From Casuarius casuarius (taxonomy: Eukaryota; Chordata; Aves; Casuariiformes; Casuariidae), in contig PTFA01000011.1 of assembly GCA_003342895.1 (NCBI GenBank), positions 1,384,629 through 1,448,628 of the forward strand: DNA of 64,000 nucleotides. Direction: 5' to 3'. The number at the start of each line of letters is the position of its first letter. Position 1 is the stretch's first letter. Under the pieces are notes generated by a model. It did no database searches. It saw nothing but the letters and a program-made list of their open reading frames with translations, and was not told the DNA's origin. Shown here piece by piece: positions 47,871-60,561 of this stretch. The translations under genes and the position numbers were made by a program.

Positions 47871-50146
47871 AATACATGATTCAAGAGTATACCAAATGGA
47901 AAATAAACACAATTCAGGAAAAAGATAAATTGAGAGTTTTTNGACAAGATAATTTTAAAGCTCATGCTCTTAATGGAACTTGTCAGTATGGATAAAACTA
48001 CTATCAGGAAAGTATCCTTTTGCTCAAAACTAGAGAGACCCCAGAGACCAATCCCAAAATATCTCTCTTTGTTCAGAGGAAACGCTGACTTAAAATGTTG
48101 GAGGGTAGCAGAACAGGAAGTCAGTAGGATATTAGCTATTNCAGTGTGAGTGAGCCTCAAGTTTACCGTGAAAACTTGAAGTAGTTTGTACAATGAGTTG
48201 TTCTGAAAACACAAAAATGTTCAAGATTATTTCAAGAAGAGTTCTGTCTTGTTGCATCCGCACTTGGAGCTCAACAATGTTTCTCATTTCTTGCAAGAAC
48301 AGAAGTATGGAAACCTTGAGTCTTAACCAAACGGTTTTTGCTTCATTTCTGTAGGTTTATGCACAGAGACTTGCATAGTATTTACTAGAGATTTCAGGCT
48401 TTGTTTCATGTATACCTTACTAAACACATCAATTCTCAAAGTCTTATTTTTAATCACAAGGTAAATAAAATTGTAACCGAGCTTGAGTTGAAGCATCTGT
48501 TCATAGTTCAGATCTCAGTTAGCACTCAAAATAAGAGCAATGGAATGCAAGACATTGATCATTATTTTTAGTCTTTGGAATGAACATTTAGTAATTTTTA
48601 GCTGTTGTAATATCAACCAAGCAACCTATCTGACCCAATTTATCATTCCAAATGTCCAGAATATTGATAGTTGAAATATATAGCATTTTTAAAGTTTTTT
48701 TTTTAACTTCTAAAAATTTATTGCTATCTCTATACTCACATATCTGTACTGCTTAGGTATAGATGCTGGGACCACTGAGGGAATTTATTATTATTGTCAA
48801 AAAAGTACATTTTTAACATCAGAAAATATCACCTGAATCCTAAAATTCCACATCAGTCTCACTAATCAACTCCAACAGTAGTAACTGAAAGGTGGAAGAT
48901 ACTCAATTAGGTGTTCCAACATAAAAGCTGCACTGGTTCATTCTCTCTAAGATTTTCTAAGAGGGTAACAAAACAGTGATGGCTTAGTGGATATAAAAAA
49001 CACATTCATATTTGGGTGAATTGAGTAGGCTACACCTTATGNATATGAATTTAGTTAAGCATGTTGTCTTTTTCCTTCTTTGTTCTTCTTGTTCTGTTCT
49101 CCTCTTTTATCTCCTAGCACTTAATGTAACTTTAAAATCTTGCTCAGGTGGGTGTAATGAAGGTAAATTCCATAATGCATGTATCTATTATTGACTTTTA
49201 AGACTTCTCTCCTTTCCCCTCATCCCCATAGTTATTTTGGCTTCAGTTCTTAAATTCAATCTTAGACGGAGAAAAGTGTGGTAATCTTAATGATTTGAAT
49301 CATTTTTTGGGTTGTTAAACTTAACCTGAGATGGGCTTGGAAATATAAGAACAATCAAGTACCTTAAAAGTGAAATTGAATACTCGAGTAGCAAATGTAC
49401 AAACTAGATTTAGGAAGTTCTCTTCTGTGCAGGTGTGCAGAGTTTACAGTATAGCAGGGCTGGACTATCACTACCTTCTGGAATTGAGAGCAGTCAGTAG
49501 GGGAAATATGTTAGTACCTTACACCATAGCTGAAGAGGCTTTTTTTTCCTGAAAATAGACAAGGGGTATCCCACACTTGCAGAAGTAATCTAAAGTTAAA
49601 ATAATTCTGTGAGTCACTTAAATATTCATACCATCACGTTTGAGAATTTCAGTCTTAGAAAAGGCTCTTGTATCCCAAATATAACTGTTTGAATCTCAAC
49701 TAGCTTTGTCAGTAAATAGTTTAAAATGTAATATTGTTGCTATAAAAAAGTGTTTTATATAATGGAGTTATCTTTGTAAACACAAGCTTGCAAAGCAAAC
49801 AGCTTCATGCCCCCTCCTCTCCTAATCTTTAACAAAACTGCAACAGTTCTAGCAGTGCCAGATGTATTGGTCAACCTCATCTGAAATGTTAAATTCTGCT
49901 TTTTCTTTCAGTATAATACACTTTTGAAGCAAAAGAGAAACATTAGTCTGTTGTTATCAATTCCACCTTTGCATGAATTGAGTTATTCCACTGAAGTCAA
50001 CAATTGCTTTCAGCTTTATAGCAGGGCACAAAAAAAGCTATGTTGGGTTCTTCCAGTGTTGTACATATGTGCTTTCATTCTTCTTTCCATAAATGATAGT
50101 AAGGGGTGATCCTTATTATGGGTCATTCAAGAAAATGGGACGTGCA
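47871..50146. other. non-genic stretch
   Basis: AT-rich, without a supported gene. A 141-codon minus frame (47,789-48,214) is hydrophobic and aromatic-rich, has two N calls, and looks like a frame through AT-rich DNA. A short TTCCACTGAAGTCAAC motif at about 49,987 resembles the old amniote repeat motif seen elsewhere in the window. Confidence 0.5.
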
Positions 50147-50222
50147 GGCTTGCTTGCTTGCTTGCTTGCTTTCCTCTCTTCTTTCTTTCCTCTCTTTCTT
50201 TCCTCTCTTCTTTTCTTCCCTG
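50147..50222 (+). repeat. (GCTT)n followed by a polypyrimidine tract
   Basis: Five to six GCTT units pass into TTTCCTCTC and CTTTCTTTCCTCTC units, with the TTTCCTCTC word occurring three times. Pure pyrimidine for about 55 bases on the + strand. Simple repeat. Confidence 0.85.
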
Positions 50223-52318
50223 TTTTTCTAGCTGTTTAAATTTGATGATTAGATTGCCAGTTGCAATCACCTCATGATCTTAGTGTCCCTTTAGGTGATC
50301 TTCCAACTTTTTTCCTAGGTAAATTTTCAGTATCTGGAATGACAGGAAACAGTGAATTGGAACATGGGAATTAACCTTGGATTATTCTACTGGCCATATA
50401 GTGTAGTTTGTCCTACTCTAGCAAACCGATTGTGCAGCAACATTTTCTGAAGTGTGAGCCTAAATTTCTTCTCCATAATGATTCTCCAAGATCAATTTCC
50501 TTCTATTATATATTTTTGCAGAACTACTATCTGTGCTCTTCTTGTATCATTCTGCCTAACCTACTATCCCTTTCACTTGATTTAACTCTTGGATTTTCTA
50601 GGTTGCCTCCTGCTAGTTTGCTCNATACCTGGATTTTACAGTGCAATACACTGTTTTATTATGTCCAGATTTGATGAGAAAAACCATTATAGGTTGAAAC
50701 CTTCTGAAAAGCAGTAAGTGGCCTCGCTTTCCAGTTCTCACAACCATAGCATAGGCTACTCTTCCAGAGATAAATAACAAAAGCAGGAAAGACATCAGCT
50801 GAACACCAATAAATAAATTTTGCTGAACTCTAGTTTTGTGAACTCAAGAGGCAGATATCTTGTCTGAGAAACAATTGTCATACCTTAAATGTTACCGGAG
50901 TAATGGGTTATTAGTTTAGCTTCAGCAATGTAGGTAGTAACCATCAGAGGGAAAATCCTCTAACCTCTCAGGACTGAGAAAATTAAACTCTTGACATTTT
51001 TATCACACTAAAAATCCAAATTTACTGCTTGTCTAGTCTGTAGATTAAATGGAAGTTCTACTTCTACTAATCCATAAATTAAAAATGGATATGGGCATTA
51101 ACAGAAAAAAAAAGTATTCAGATATAGATTCAGTGCCCTTATGAGCTTCCCTGAATAAAAAAAAGTTGTATTATTCTGTTCCTCATCTATCCAAAAGTAT
51201 TTACAGCAGTAGATAATTGTTTGTTAGTATAATCACCAATTTGAGGCAGCATTTAGAACATCAGTACCCTTAGACCATAAACTTAATTCTTCCCCTTGCT
51301 CCTTTCAACCACTGCATGAACATCAAATCCTTGGTATCACATTAGGTACCTGAAATTGTTTGTTTTTAGTGCTCTGGGATCACAGTTACATCGCATGCAC
51401 TGCTGACATTTAAATATCAGCCAGATGTTGTTGTGATTTTATTTTCAACTCTGCTAGCCAAGCTGTATGAGTCATTCCTTGCTGATCAGGACCATGCTGG
51501 AAGAACCTTTCAGGCAAAAATTATCATCCTATTATGATCATCTTCTTACCTCTCCCCAGTGATTCTTCTTGAATGAATTGTGCTTTACAAAGGAAATCAG
51601 TCTCTAACTCTGATTAATTGCAGAGTCACAAATTCTGCTATAAACTGCAATAAGCTTACACATACTGAAGCAAGAATCCATTCTCCATCTTTGTCAGNGC
51701 TAAAAACCTCAAACTGAGCCTGTCCCCATTTATTTTGTATTCTATTCTCATCACATTCAGAATCCCCATTCTGAAGATGTCTTTGTCATGGTGGGTGCCA
51801 CTAGGTTTCTTCTTGCATCTGTCAGGAGGTCTATATAATAGTTCTACCTCACTGAGTTTAAAAAAAAAAAAAATCCCTTCTCAGTTAGCAGGGTCAGAAG
51901 AAAAAACTGTTTTGCAGTCACTGAAGGTGAAGTGTAAAACAGCTGCAGAGCAAGTGAAACATTTAAAATGAGAAACTGTTTAAAGAATGTACATATTTCT
52001 TATTTCTTTTGTCCTTGCAATATATCCATTACATTATTAGTCTTAATGACATGATCACCCTATATTTTATTCTTTGAATTGATTCATCATTCAAGATACA
52101 GTGAATAGATGAGACTTTTAGTTCCTTTTCTAACCTTAGCTCAGAGGAACCTGGGACTGACAGACACTATTGGAGTTATGAAGTTATGATGGGAGAGGAA
52201 ACGTGTTTCTTCAGTGTACAAGATCGGGAGGTGTGCGCTGGGGCTCTCCGCCAGTGACTCTTCTAGATCTACATCCTGCTCTCCTTGCCTCACCCCGCAG
52301 GAAGTGCAAGTAGATCCT
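50223..52318. other. non-genic stretch
   Basis: No gene or named repeat. The longest frame is 88 codons with an N. AT-rich throughout. Confidence 0.55.
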
Positions 52319-52372
52319 GCCCCCCCCCCTTTTTTCCTTCTTTTTTCACTCTTTTTTTCTCCCCTTTCCCAG
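52319..52372 (+). repeat. polypyrimidine tract
   Basis: A run of ten C residues, then T- and C-rich sequence ending TTTCCCAG. It resembles an extended splice-acceptor tract, but the sequence after the AG (CCATCC...) reaches stops quickly in two frames and has no matching donor. Called a low-complexity tract. Confidence 0.6.
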
Positions 52373-54049
52373 CCATCCAACAGCACAGAGTTGGAAGTTA
52401 CTTAAGAGTACTGTAGGAGGCAATGATTCATGCCTAAATCCAGTCACTGAATACCCAATGTCCTTTTCTAGACTCCGTGCTTTACTTAGAGCCCTAGCGT
52501 GGTTAAATGGTTCGACGTGGGTAATCCCTTTAGCCCATGCTGAGCCTTCCAGAGCCTCCCCTAGGCCATCTCCTGTGTCTGTACTGGAATCCAGCTGAGC
52601 CAAAGGCACCCATTTGCCTGTTACAAAATCTGATTTTTTTCCCCATGTGGCTGGGAATCCTCAACTTGGGCTCTGCAGAGCACCTGATGAAGAGCTGAAC
52701 AGCAAGTAAATTGATGTCAGAAGGCCAAATAATTTGTGCAGGGCAGAGGTTTTACTCCTGCTGTGAAATGAATAGGATTTGGAGATTAGGTAAATGAGAA
52801 AGGGAAATCTCATAGTTTTCTCTGTTACTCCTAAATAGATTTCCACCACATATAAGGGTTTGAATGAAATTGCTTTTCATCAACTTTCAGTTTGAAATGA
52901 TCAGACTAATGCAACTTCTCAAAGGCTATTAATTTTGCATGTGAGATCAGTAGCAGCCTTCTACAAGCTAGGCCGTATCTTTTTATCTTCAAAAAAGTTC
53001 AGAATCTTACTTTGATTTCTGTTTTATAAAAATTTCTAATTTCTCTGTATGGTGTGATTTAGAGACATTTCATTAATATACTGTGTATAGAGTTTAACAA
53101 GTGTGTTTCAGGGCACTGAACATCATGTCTTCAGGTCTTCATGTATTGCTGAACTTAGTATCTTTGCAGATCAGGTGAAATTTCACAACTACACAGAGTA
53201 ACCAGTAACTCCTGCCTATGCTGGACAGGTCAAGACCCCTACCTCTACATCATAGCACTGACTCAACCTAGATACTTCCGTACATCCCTGCTCTCCTGCT
53301 GCAGATGAAAGAGGAATTTCTATGTATGTTTCTGCAGAATTAAACTTCTGTTTAAGATGAGTGATCAGCCAAAAAGAATTGATAACCCTCGACATGAATT
53401 AATCATATATTTTTCCTTATCAATCTTGGGGAGCTTCCTGAAGTGGGAGTATCTAGGCATAAAGGAGAAAAGCAGCACCTTGATACACCTAAATCTTCAA
53501 GACCTCATAATGGTCTTTGGACCTTTATGCTGCCTAGGAGAGAGAGGGAGGCTTAGGCCAAACGAGTCTTCTNCTATACCTGCTGCCATATGGAAGTGCT
53601 TTTCAGAAACTGTTCCTTGAGGGTTTAGAAAGCAGAGGAAATGATTTTCATGATTGTTTTAGGAATTCATAAGGATGGGGATAAATTCTTTGCCTCACCC
53701 ACAACTGACAGCTATTGCAAGAGACCGTGCCGACCGGAAATTCAAATTTTCTGCTGGATATCAACGTCATCCCTACTTAACTCTGGAAAGTGGGGTTAAA
53801 GGACAGGCTGGGAGGGAGCAGTGTGGTTAAAGTCTGTGGCAACTAAAAGCGTTATTGCCTGAGATGCTGTTGTGAAGAGCTGAGGGTTTCTAGGCAGAAA
53901 GCCAGCATTTCTTCCCCCCTATTTAACAAACTGGACTCCAGAGATGTTAATAATTTGAAATGGCAGATTATAACATGCAATGGTGGTAAGGATGTTAGAT
54001 GAGTCTATTTTAAGTAGTTTTGGAGGGTGGTTTTTCTTCCTAACATTTT
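52373..54049. other. non-genic stretch
   Basis: No gene recognised. The longest frame is 87 codons. Small clusters of CpG occur at 53,720-53,775. No named repeat. Confidence 0.5.
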
Positions 54050-55480
54050 TTCAGGCATAGATTTAGATTCCCAGAGTTTTAATCCAGAAGGGACTATTAC
54101 ATCAATTTGATTGAACTCCTGTTTGCTACAGGCCATTACACTTAGCACAGTTAACTGCATGTTGAGCCTAGTAACTTGTGTTGCTGTAAAGCATAATTTC
54201 AGAAAGGTGTAAGCCTTTGACTTGATTACCACACTCTTCTCTGCAGTGGTATATTCCAATGATTGATCCTACATACTTTTAAATGCATATATCTGGTTGT
54301 TATTTTAAATTTGTCTTAATTTCCAGTTATTTTCCCTACTATGCCTTTGTTAACTGGATGAAAGAATTTGTAATGTTAAGCTTCTCTAATTCTCTCAAAT
54401 TCTTGCAGTGATAGACAAGTTGACCTCCTGACACATCTTGCCATAAGTCATTTCCAGTAGCTCTCAAATAACTTTGTAGATCTTCTTAATTTCTTCTCTA
54501 AGTTTTCAACATATTTTAAGCCCTTTGATTTTCCCCAAAGGACTTTGAAGAACACAGATCACCATCGGTTGTCTAATCTGTATATGTCATCAATATTGAT
54601 CACATTTAATACCAGTCCATTGATTAAAGCGTTGCATAGGGTGGGCCTAGAAGTAATTCCCCCAAAATCCCAATAAAACAGGCTGCTCAGTGGTGATTCA
54701 TTGCTGACCTCATTTTTGGGACTCGAGAAGTAGACAGATCTAAATCCATTTAACATGTGCTTTGTTGTTATGCACTGCTAATTGGGAGTTGTGCAGAATG
54801 AGGTCAAATATCTCACAAAAGCCTAATTCTGACAGATCCATTGCTTTAATTGACCAAACTTGTAATCTTATTAAAGGTGATGTCATTATTGGACACTACC
54901 TGGTTTTCATAGGGTTGTATTCCTTAAAAACTTGATTTCTTCATCAGTTAAAAACCCTATTAAATTTTCCATTGTCTTGTGTCAAATTGATTTATCCGTC
55001 CTATCATTATCTGAATTATCTTTTGAACCTTTCTTAAGAACTGGCTTATAAGCCCTCTCCTTTCCTTTGAAATATCCCTGGTTTCACAATTTTTTTCTTA
55101 TTTTTTAGGAAAAAAGCTTCAAATAAAGCTCCTAGGATTTTGAGTGAAAGTTATCACCGCTCCTGGAGTTAAACTTTTTTTTTATTTTTAAATCCTAATT
55201 CCCTAGTGGATATTGTCTAATGACGTCGTTCACAATTACTAATGGACTGGAAAGTACTTCATCGCCTTCATAGGATATGATTATGTCATCCTAGCTCCTT
55301 CTAAATAGAGAATAGTAATATCTGTTAAATGTCTCTCTCCTAATACTGGAACTGAATAGATGTCATGTAAGATGGAGCTGATCTGCCAGCTCTGAGCTAA
55401 TTCTGCACTTCACTAATTTTAGGTGCCTTACAGTCTGGGGTTCCTGTCCATGAGTGGTTTTAGAAGAGTTGTTTGACCTG
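54050..55480 (-). mobile_element. ancient CR1-group LINE (L3/CR1-like), 3' half
   Basis: On the minus strand the 3' end (54,050-54,290) matches the old CR1 tail. The + strand reads AATCCAGAAGGGACTATTAC, then CTACAGGCCATTACACTTAG, then TAACTTGTGTTGCTGTAAAGC, in the order of the common CR1 copies of turtles and crocodilians. Further in are reverse-transcriptase remains: the frame 54,756-54,559 contains PTLCNALINGLVLNVINIDD, near the expected position of the RT core. The block ACTTGTAATCTTATTAAAGG (54,858) and the segment AATGGACTGGAAAGTACTTC (55,241) belong to the same family region. It is far more decayed than the other CR1 copies and has many stops. Confidence 0.78.
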
Positions 55481-55849
55481 CGTTGTATTTGCTCATTTTA
55501 AGTGTGTATTTCTCTCATTACCATCTACTTCTTAGAAGTAAGATAACCATTCCCTCTCCCCCACATCCCCCGCCAAAATTACAGACGTATTCTTTTTAGA
55601 CAGGTTCTTTTGCCAAAGAATTTTCAATGCTGCTAAAACATCATGCAGAAGAGTCAAATTCTCATAACTTTTGTGTAGTCACTGGAAGAGTAAAGTAATT
55701 TTCCCTGGGCACCCCATCCCTGTTTGCAGGTTATGCAATAGCATGTTACTGTTGAGGTGGAGGAGCCATATGCAGATCAGCAGTGTGCTATCTGTCCCAA
55801 AGGAATGAGTAAATGATTTGCTAGCTTGTGAGATGAGTCTGCAGTTTAC
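55481..55849. other. non-genic stretch
   Basis: Between the ancient CR1 and the CpG-rich block. No gene or repeat recognised; ordinary composition. Confidence 0.5.
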
Positions 55850-56215
55850 ACAAGTTTCGTAGGGGGAATAATTCTAACATTGCAAAGTCGAGGAGACTCA
55901 TTTGCCTCTTATTTCTAGTGCAGAGCTGATAGCCGAGATGGTTCGGTAATTATCTAAGCTGATCCATTACCCACTTCTTTCGAAAGGAAAATGATAGTCG
56001 AAAATTCGGGGCCAACGTGCTCTGGCTGTATTGGAAGTGCACCCGGAGCGGAGCCAGCCCTAGGTCTGCCACCACCGCCACTTGCTCGGAGCAGCCCACC
56101 AGCAAGTGGCCGTTTGCAGTGGCACCTGCAGGGCCACAACCGTGCTTCCGGGCATCGGTGCCAGCACGGGCCTTGCAGTTACTGCGATTCTGCAAAAATA
56201 GGCCGAGTTTTCTCT
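55850..56215. promoter_or_regulatory. CpG-rich block, candidate regulatory or promoter element
   Basis: About 18 CpG dinucleotides occur in roughly 360 bases, against very few in the flanking kilobases. GC content peaks at 56,000-56,180 (for example GTGCACCCGGAGCGGAGCC). It includes GTTCGGTAATTATC at 55,941 and the dyad TTTCGAAAG near 55,978. Both strands stay open for about 92 codons because of GC content, but neither frame is recognisable. It resembles a small CpG island or a conserved enhancer. No start site or exon is assigned. Confidence 0.35.
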
Positions 56216-57500
56216 GTCTGTGAAACATCTGCTTTGAGTGATACTGCAGCAGCTGTGATGATCTAATAGCAAANGAAGCACTTCAGAATTCAATTGTACA
56301 AAAGGGGCTTTGAGGAGGATGATAAATGACCTAAATTAAGCCACAGTTTTTAAGTACCTAATTTGAACCTTGCCCATAATGAATACTATCTTCAAGCTTT
56401 TTTGCACCTGTCACTGTTGGAAAACAACTGGCATTTGCCTGGCTGTTGTTTAAGGTTGTCTTCTCAACACTTTATTTGTCAAACAGCACCTGAAGTACTG
56501 GCATAAGAAATTAGTATGTTGGCTTTTCAGTTCCTTTTTGGCAAGGCACTTTATTGTATGTACCTTGCAGTAGCTCAGAGAATAATTTCTGTTGGGGTGG
56601 GAGGGAGTCTATCTTGGCTTGGAGTTTCTTTGATAAAAAGTGCTTTCTATATTAATGTGTCCAAAATTACTTCTGGGTTCTTTGTATCTTGAAATAACAA
56701 GCAATAGTTTACCATCTTGCCAAGAGAATTAATCCAGAAAATATTAGATTGTTTTTAAAGTCTACTGGTATAATTTCCTTAGTTTCAGACCATTTAACTG
56801 CTGGGTTAGGCTAGCATGTTTTGTGCATGAGAAAGGAATAGGAATCTGCAGGACAACACTCTGCACTGTATTATCTTATACAAACTTTCAAAAGCAGTGG
56901 TGTTCTGGTGGGTGTTTGCTACTGTGTCTTACGTAAAAATACTGAACTCAAAAGAAAAAATACTTCCTCCCAAACCTTTTCTGAGTTCTGTGTGTATTAT
57001 GGAAAAGTATCAGTGGTGTGGTGTTATCAGAGGTTTAGAAAGGTAGCTGGTAGCAATTAATAATAGAACATGGGAACTCCTAGATGGGTTTTGTCAGGTA
57101 TGTCAACAGGTTAGAAATCCATTCATCATCATGAATCTGATCAAATAGATTTCTCATAAGTGCTACAATGCTGGTTATAAATTAGACTACATGGAGAAGA
57201 ACTCCCTTAATTTATCACTCTGTGTGTATTTTCTTCACATTTTGGATGCATCTGATTTCTGTAGTAAATATTGTACGATGTTATGAGCCTGGTCCGAGAG
57301 GCACCCTGATGTATGTGTGAAAGATCCTCAACCTGTAAAAAGGACAAGGATTCTGCTGGAGGCTTTCTTATAAGAAAATCCTATACTACTTTTTTTTCTG
57401 CCTGGATAAATGATCCAGTGCTAAAATCCTGTTTAGGGCATTTTGGCACTTCTTGTTCCAGTGATGAGACAGGGATCAGTTTATTAATGCACTTAACCGT
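56216..57500. other. non-genic stretch
   Basis: AT-rich with no gene, repeat or motif cluster I can name. Confidence 0.55.
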
Positions 57501-57720
57501 GTTTTCAGGTCCCATTGAAATCAGCTCGGGCTTACGCACAGAAACGAGACTGTGCTTCAGTGCCTGTCAGCTTGGTTAGGCATTGGTGATTCCCATTGCA
57601 AGGATTCCAAGGTGAGAATTTCCTATTTTACAGTTAAGGACAGTAGGATTCAGTTTGCTGCCTCGCTGATGTTAGTAGCTGTTATTCAAGGTGCAGAGGC
57701 AGGATACCAAATTGTCAGAC
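57501..57720 (+). mobile_element. possible ancient L2/L3-type repeat fragment
   Basis: GGTCCCATTGAAATCAGCTC followed about 110 bases later by ATTTTACAGTTAAGGACAG and a GGTGCAGAGGCAGGAT segment resembles the order of an old amniote repeat (a CCCATTGA.TCA core, then an ATTTTACAGATGAGGAA-like block). Highly diverged; family uncertain. Confidence 0.35.
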
Positions 57721-57814
57721 TTCAGCACACACGGCAGCACCAATATCTGGCTCACACCATGCTGTCCATCTAAAAATTTCAAGGCACTTTTACTAGGAAC
57801 TCCTGTTTCCCACT

Positions 57815-57910
57815 GTCTTCTTACAAAAGAGGAAGATAAGCATAGAGGAGATGAAATGCTTTGTCCACAGTCATCTAGAAGCCAGCAGTAAAGCAAGAGT
57901 ATGGGAGCTG
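57815..57910 (+). mobile_element. ancient MIR/L2-like fragment
   Basis: CTTACAAAAGAGGAAGATAA, then GCATAGAGGAGATGAAATGC, then TTTGTCCACAGTCATCTAGA and AGCCAGCAGTAAAGC. This follows the MIR/L2 order: ACAGATGAGGAAACTGAG, AGAGAGGTGAAATGAC, TTGCCCAAGGTCAC, AGTGGCAGAGC. Diverged but the order is preserved. Confidence 0.5.
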
Positions 57911-60534
57911 GATTCATGTCTATCCTTAATCTCACTAGATAAAAGTTTATTAGCACTCACTGGAAGTAATTACATGCCATTTTGATGGTTGGCTTGGCAG
58001 CACTTTGAGGTCTTATTCAGCATAGTGGAGCAGTTCCTGTATCATGCAAACAGTATTATCATTTACACATTTTTGGCATCCTGGAGAGAGAATTGCGCTG
58101 TTTCCAGCCCTGTCACCACGAATGACTGTGGCCAGATCAGTGCTGTGGAGGCTCCTGCTGCCCCCTGTCCCTGGCCTGGCACGCGGCAGGGGACTTTGGC
58201 TCTCCTCGTGAGTAAGGAGCTGCCTGGGGAGTGTTTTCTGCTTGGTTAGGTATGAATCAGATGGAGCCCCAGAGGGAAAGTCTCTCATATCCCAGAGGAA
58301 AATTTAGTCGCATCTTCATGGCTGCAGGTTGCAGCTATTGCGAGGTTTAGAGGAAAAGGGCAGCCTAGACCAGGCTGGGGACCTGGGCTAGGATTAAAAT
58401 TTGACCATGCAAAAAATAGAACAATTTTAATCTGTATCAATTCCCCAGTCTATTCTGCCAGATGGCTGCATGAACATGCCACCAAAAGGGAGCTTGCACT
58501 AGCTGGGCAGAAATAAGCAGGATGGGGAGAGAGAGAGATTACTTTTTTCAGGAGCAGTGTTGGATTAAATTTAAGTGTACATGAAACTGCGGTTTACTCT
58601 ATCCCTTTTTTTCCCCTCTGCTTCTGTAAACATTATTGTTGTTTCATCCATGACTTGAATCCTTCTCAAGCCTTAAACCAATCTGGTTTGCAGCCATCAG
58701 GCTTAAAGATTGACAGTAGTCTAGACTCTAGAGTTGTGTCATTACTCAAAAATCTCTTTTTGGGGGTTGGCTTTTTGGGGGCTGAATGGATGTTGATAAA
58801 TTGCTAGTCCACAGGTTTTGCTCAAATTGAGCTTGAAAATATGGCTACTAAAGGCTTCAGCTGAAGCAAAGGAGAGGAGCCAGAACCATACCTTTTAAAA
58901 ATCATTTTTATCAAAATTATTTTAAGTAATTTCTTCCATTACCTCATTAATACCTTTATCTTCCCCTTCTCTTTCTCCTGCATACCATTTCAGTGAAGTA
59001 AAAAGATTAAGATTGTGGGCAATAAAAGAAAAATATGGGGCTAGGAAATGAATTTCATTTTTCAGGCTCTCTCTTTAAAGAGTGACATTGCGAGGGCCTG
59101 CGGGCACACTGCTCAGAGAGCACTGTGCTCCCCCGACGCCGGGGTTGCTTGCAGACATCCCACTGCTGGGCTGTCTAGTTTGCAAGGTCTATAAAAATGA
59201 CTAAAAGATGAAGTTTAAAATCATGCACTGGACTACTTTTCCCTTTCTCCTGAGGCTCTTAATCTCTTAAAGATTTTCAGAGGCTCTTAAGTTCCATCTT
59301 AAAATGAGAAAACCAAGAAATAAATTTTTGCAAAACAAAAGTTAAAATCTCCACTGGTCATTTTGATTCCAGGCAGCAAAATGTCAAATATTGTAAGCTC
59401 ACTACGCTGACTTTGATTCTTGCCAGAGGTTCAACAAAATCGTGCCATTTTGAAAATCAGAGTGGTTGGGAGTATGATGTATGTTTGTGCAAAGTAAATG
59501 TCAAGTTTGTATGCTGGGGTATTCATGATCCACATTTCTGGATTCATAAACAAGTATTTGAGCCAAAAGTCCTTAAGTATCAGTCTGATGGAGAACAGAA
59601 ACACTGCTATTTACTTATCCAACTAATGTGAACTAATCAATACAGCTCAAAGAGTGAATATTTGAAGAAAGTAATTCTCGCTTCACCTGCAAAGTTAAAG
59701 GAATTAATTGAGCAATTTTTGACAATGAAAACATTACAGGAAATTGCAGTCTGATTACAGAGTAGGAAAATAAGCAAAATGCACTGCTTACCTCTTCCTT
59801 CATGAATAAGTTTCTCTGTTGCAATAAATTCTAATATGAGGCGTCTGATATACACTGCGTATAATGCAAAGTCATCACTAACCCTCATGCACAGCACCTA
59901 TAAAATACCCTTCTGTCACTGAGAAACTGAGGTATCTAGAGTGGATGGAGCAGTTGTCAATAAAAAATCCTTAATTTTTCAAATGCTTTCATTTTAATAT
60001 GAGAAATGCATCATTTTCCAAACTGAACTCTGAAAAGCTCCACGTTTCTGGGGATTTGATTTGTGTGTAGGAATAGTCCCCTGCTCCTTCTCCCCTTCCC
60101 NGTCCTACCTTTACTTGTCAAATCTGTTAACCACTGTGAGAAACAGAAAGTCCATGCATCAGAGCTGCCTGAAGAGTTTTTTCAAGACTTTCCAGTAAGG
60201 CAGATACCATTGAACTTTGGGGTACCATGGACAAGAATAAAATAATTTCCTGGGAAAGACTGCCAGGGTGGGAATGCATGGCTGCTCTCTCCCTTCTTGC
60301 CCCTGCAGTGGTTCCCTCTCTNTAATGACCATCACAAGCTCTGCTCTTTCCTCCATTTTTGTAGCACCTCCTCNTTCTCTTTGGTTCCCAAAAGAAGAAG
60401 GGGTATAGGTAAAGTGCTGAATTTAGCTACTATGTGTTGGTGCTGTTTTTCTCTTCCCAGAAGTCTGCCACCCCATTTAAAAATGCATCCTGTAAACACG
60501 CTCAGGATAACTGAATGAGATATTGCACGTGCAG
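57911..60534. other. non-genic stretch
   Basis: No supported gene. GC-richer patches at 58,100-58,260 and 59,085-59,160 have short open frames without a recognisable product. Otherwise AT-rich. Confidence 0.5.
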
Positions 60535-60561
60535 GTACACACGCACATGCGCACACACACA
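60535..60561. repeat. alternating purine-pyrimidine tract (Z-DNA-prone)
   Basis: A 27-base strictly alternating run contains GTACACACGC, ATGCGC and (CA)n. CpG and CA steps in strict alternation favour Z-DNA under negative supercoiling. It is a short compound microsatellite. Confidence 0.7.

Noticed and set aside
52319..52400. Polypyrimidine tract ending in CAG as a splice acceptor
   Set aside because: No downstream donor with an open frame between; it is better explained as a low-complexity tract.
55950..56266. Overlapping frames of about 92 codons on both strands as genes
   Set aside because: Both strands are open together because of GC content. Neither translation has a recognisable feature.
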